In this document: positions 63,150 through 64,000 of the stretch, piece after piece
Layout: every line of letters starts with the position of its first letter
Numbering within the stretch: the first letter of the stretch is position 1
DNA from: Gottfriedia luciferensis
Lineage (GTDB): Bacteria > Bacillota > Bacilli > Bacillales > Bacillaceae_G
Assembly: GCF_001712755.1 (NCBI RefSeq)
Contig: NZ_MDKC01000036.1
Coordinates: 62,001-126,000 of the forward strand
DNA: 64,000 nt
Reading direction: 5' to 3'
The notes under the pieces: generated by a model
What the model was told of the DNA's origin: nothing
Database searches by the model: none
Seen by the model: the letters and a program-made list of their open reading frames with translations, nothing else
Program-made: the position numbers and the translations under genes

Positions 63150-63182
63150 ACAAAAAAACGGCTACTATACAGCTGCCGTTTC
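63150..63182 (-). terminator. Terminator of the VanZ-family gene
   Basis: AAACGGC pairs with GCCGTTT around a 13-nt loop with a U run (UUUUGUU) on the minus strand. Confidence 0.75.
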
Positions 63183-63212
63183 TAGTATCGTTTTCTGTTT
63201 AAATCGAGGATT

Positions 63213-63764
63213 TTAAAATTCCTGTTTATCAACAATTTCTCTATCTTGGACACGGCTTGTTGTATTTACGATAAGTTTATTATAAACCTTATCACAAAGC
63301 TTGATCGCACAATAGCCAAGCAATCCTCCAGAGGTATTTAGTATTAAATCATCTACATCAAATATCCCTATCGAAAAAATAACCTGAAAGCTTTCTATGC
63401 ATAAACTAAAACTCAAAGAACTAATGAATACGCCTATGAATGATATCCCTCTATTTTTAGATAAAAATACAAGAAACATTCCAAATGGGATGAATGCTAC
63501 GATATTCCCAACCAAATTACTAAAATCAGGCCATGATGATAGACTCTGAATATTAATGGATATTGTTTTAAATGGGATAAGATTTCCCATTTTCAATTCG
63601 TTTATGAGATTAACAGGATTCCTGAGATTAGTCTGAAGTTGATACCATAAAAAGGATAGATCTCTCCAGCGGAATTTAAATAGAATGACTCTAATTAATG
63701 CATACATATAAAAGACAAATAGTGCTGAAACAAAAATTTTGTTCATTAATTTTATTATTTTCAT
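63213..63764 (-). CDS. VanZ-family membrane protein
   Basis: The 183-aa protein has four to five membrane helices (LMNKIFVSALFVFYMYALIR; NLVGNIVAFIPFGMFLVFLS; SLSFSLCIESFQVIFSIGIF). It carries the VanZ family motif DVDDLILNTSGGLLGY near the C-terminus. VanZ gives low-level teicoplanin resistance in enterococci; chromosomal homologues are of unknown function. It overlaps the upstream frame by 4 bp (ATGA), implying coupling. The ribosome binding site is GGAAGGT. Confidence 0.87.
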   Translation of the reverse strand: MKIIKLMNKIFVSALFVFYMYALIRVILFKFRWRDLSFLWYQLQTNLRNPVNLINELKMGNLIPFKTISINIQSLSSWPDFSNLVGNIVAFIPFGMFLVFLSKNRGISFIGVFISSLSFSLCIESFQVIFSIGIFDVDDLILNTSGGLLGYCAIKLCDKVYNKLIVNTTSRVQDREIVDKQEF

Positions 63765-64000
63765 TCTGCTATGCTACCTTCCTTAAGATTAGTATGATTT
63801 GAGCTGTTAAATACCGTCACAATCACACCATCCATATTGTTGCCTGATATTTCATAACGAAGATTGGTAGGCACATGAATGGTCGTATTTCTAGTAACAG
63901 GGTAATAAGATATCTCGAAATTTTGGCCATTTATAGTAGTAGAAATAGACTTTTGTTTTTTTAAGAAATCCAAATACTCTTCTAAAGAAAAATTCTTATT
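63761..64000 (-). CDS. C-terminal part of an unidentified protein, cut by window edge
   Basis: The frame is open from the right edge to TGA at 63761 (79 residues visible, starting NKNFSLEEYLDFLKKQKS). A start at TTG 63973 is only an artefact of the edge. The visible part is a beta-rich segment (TTINGQNFEISYYPVTRNTT, IHVPTNLRYEISGNNMDGVI). I do not recognise the family. Four-base overlap with the VanZ gene suggests joint translation. Confidence 0.6.
   Translation of the reverse strand, partial: NKNFSLEEYLDFLKKQKSISTTINGQNFEISYYPVTRNTTIHVPTNLRYEISGNNMDGVIVTVFNSSNHTNLKEGSIAE

Overview
The window looks like the chromosome of a low-GC, endospore-forming Bacillaceae bacterium. Genes are AT-rich with strong AGGAGG-type ribosome binding sites, several cre-like (CcpA) boxes are visible, and the sleB-ypeB spore-germination pair is present. 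Secreted InhA- and Vpr-type proteases, an NprR-like peptide-quorum receptor, lactose-family PTS operons and a GC-rich intergenic repeat of the kind seen across Bacillaceae fit this. I cannot fix the species. No rRNA, tRNA or CRISPR was found.

Layout. 0-9 kb: edge-truncated MupG, InhA-like M6 metalloprotease, RpiR regulator, Vpr-like subtilase, a 40-bp tandem repeat array and a VOC protein. 9-20 kb: RpiR regulator with malX-malY, an MFS transporter, truA, and a CdaR-type regulator ahead of glcD-glcF. 20-31 kb: a secreted Ig-repeat protein, then ten leftward sugar-salvage genes (anmK, mupG, EIIB, EIIC, small membrane protein, GH4 glycosidase, EIIA, kinase, murQ, RpiR regulator) that together fit recovery of cell-wall amino sugars. 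31-46 kb: M20 hydrolase, DUF2935, several regulators, a CD3324-type HTH gene behind an attenuator-like leader, a FusB-like protein, TerC, a MarR-GNAT fusion, an ABC exporter and an RND pump. 46-48 kb: an NprR-like receptor with an overlapping, previously uncalled pro-peptide gene. 48-53 kb: a chitobiose-type PTS operon whose glycosidase has an internal stop. 53-64 kb: sleB-ypeB, an LTA-synthase-like protein, a glycosyltransferase pair, a DMT transporter behind a structured leader, selO, and a VanZ gene coupled to an edge-truncated gene.

Most notable points. (1) Three copies of a non-coding element (about 360-530 bp) lie in the window. Two have near-perfect 19-bp flanking direct repeats and the third is flanked by two versions of a terminator, so each appears inserted at a stem-loop site. 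One insertion replaced the C-terminus of malY, and the displaced codons can still be read on the far side. (2) The nprR-like gene and a 50-codon signal-peptide gene form a complete candidate quorum-sensing cassette. (3) Two cis-regulatory leaders, before the CD3324-type gene and before the DMT transporter, have alternative pairings. (4) Two genes are broken by in-frame TGA codons.

Several gene starts were moved from the longest reading frame to a codon with a properly spaced ribosome binding site; the reason is given in each entry.
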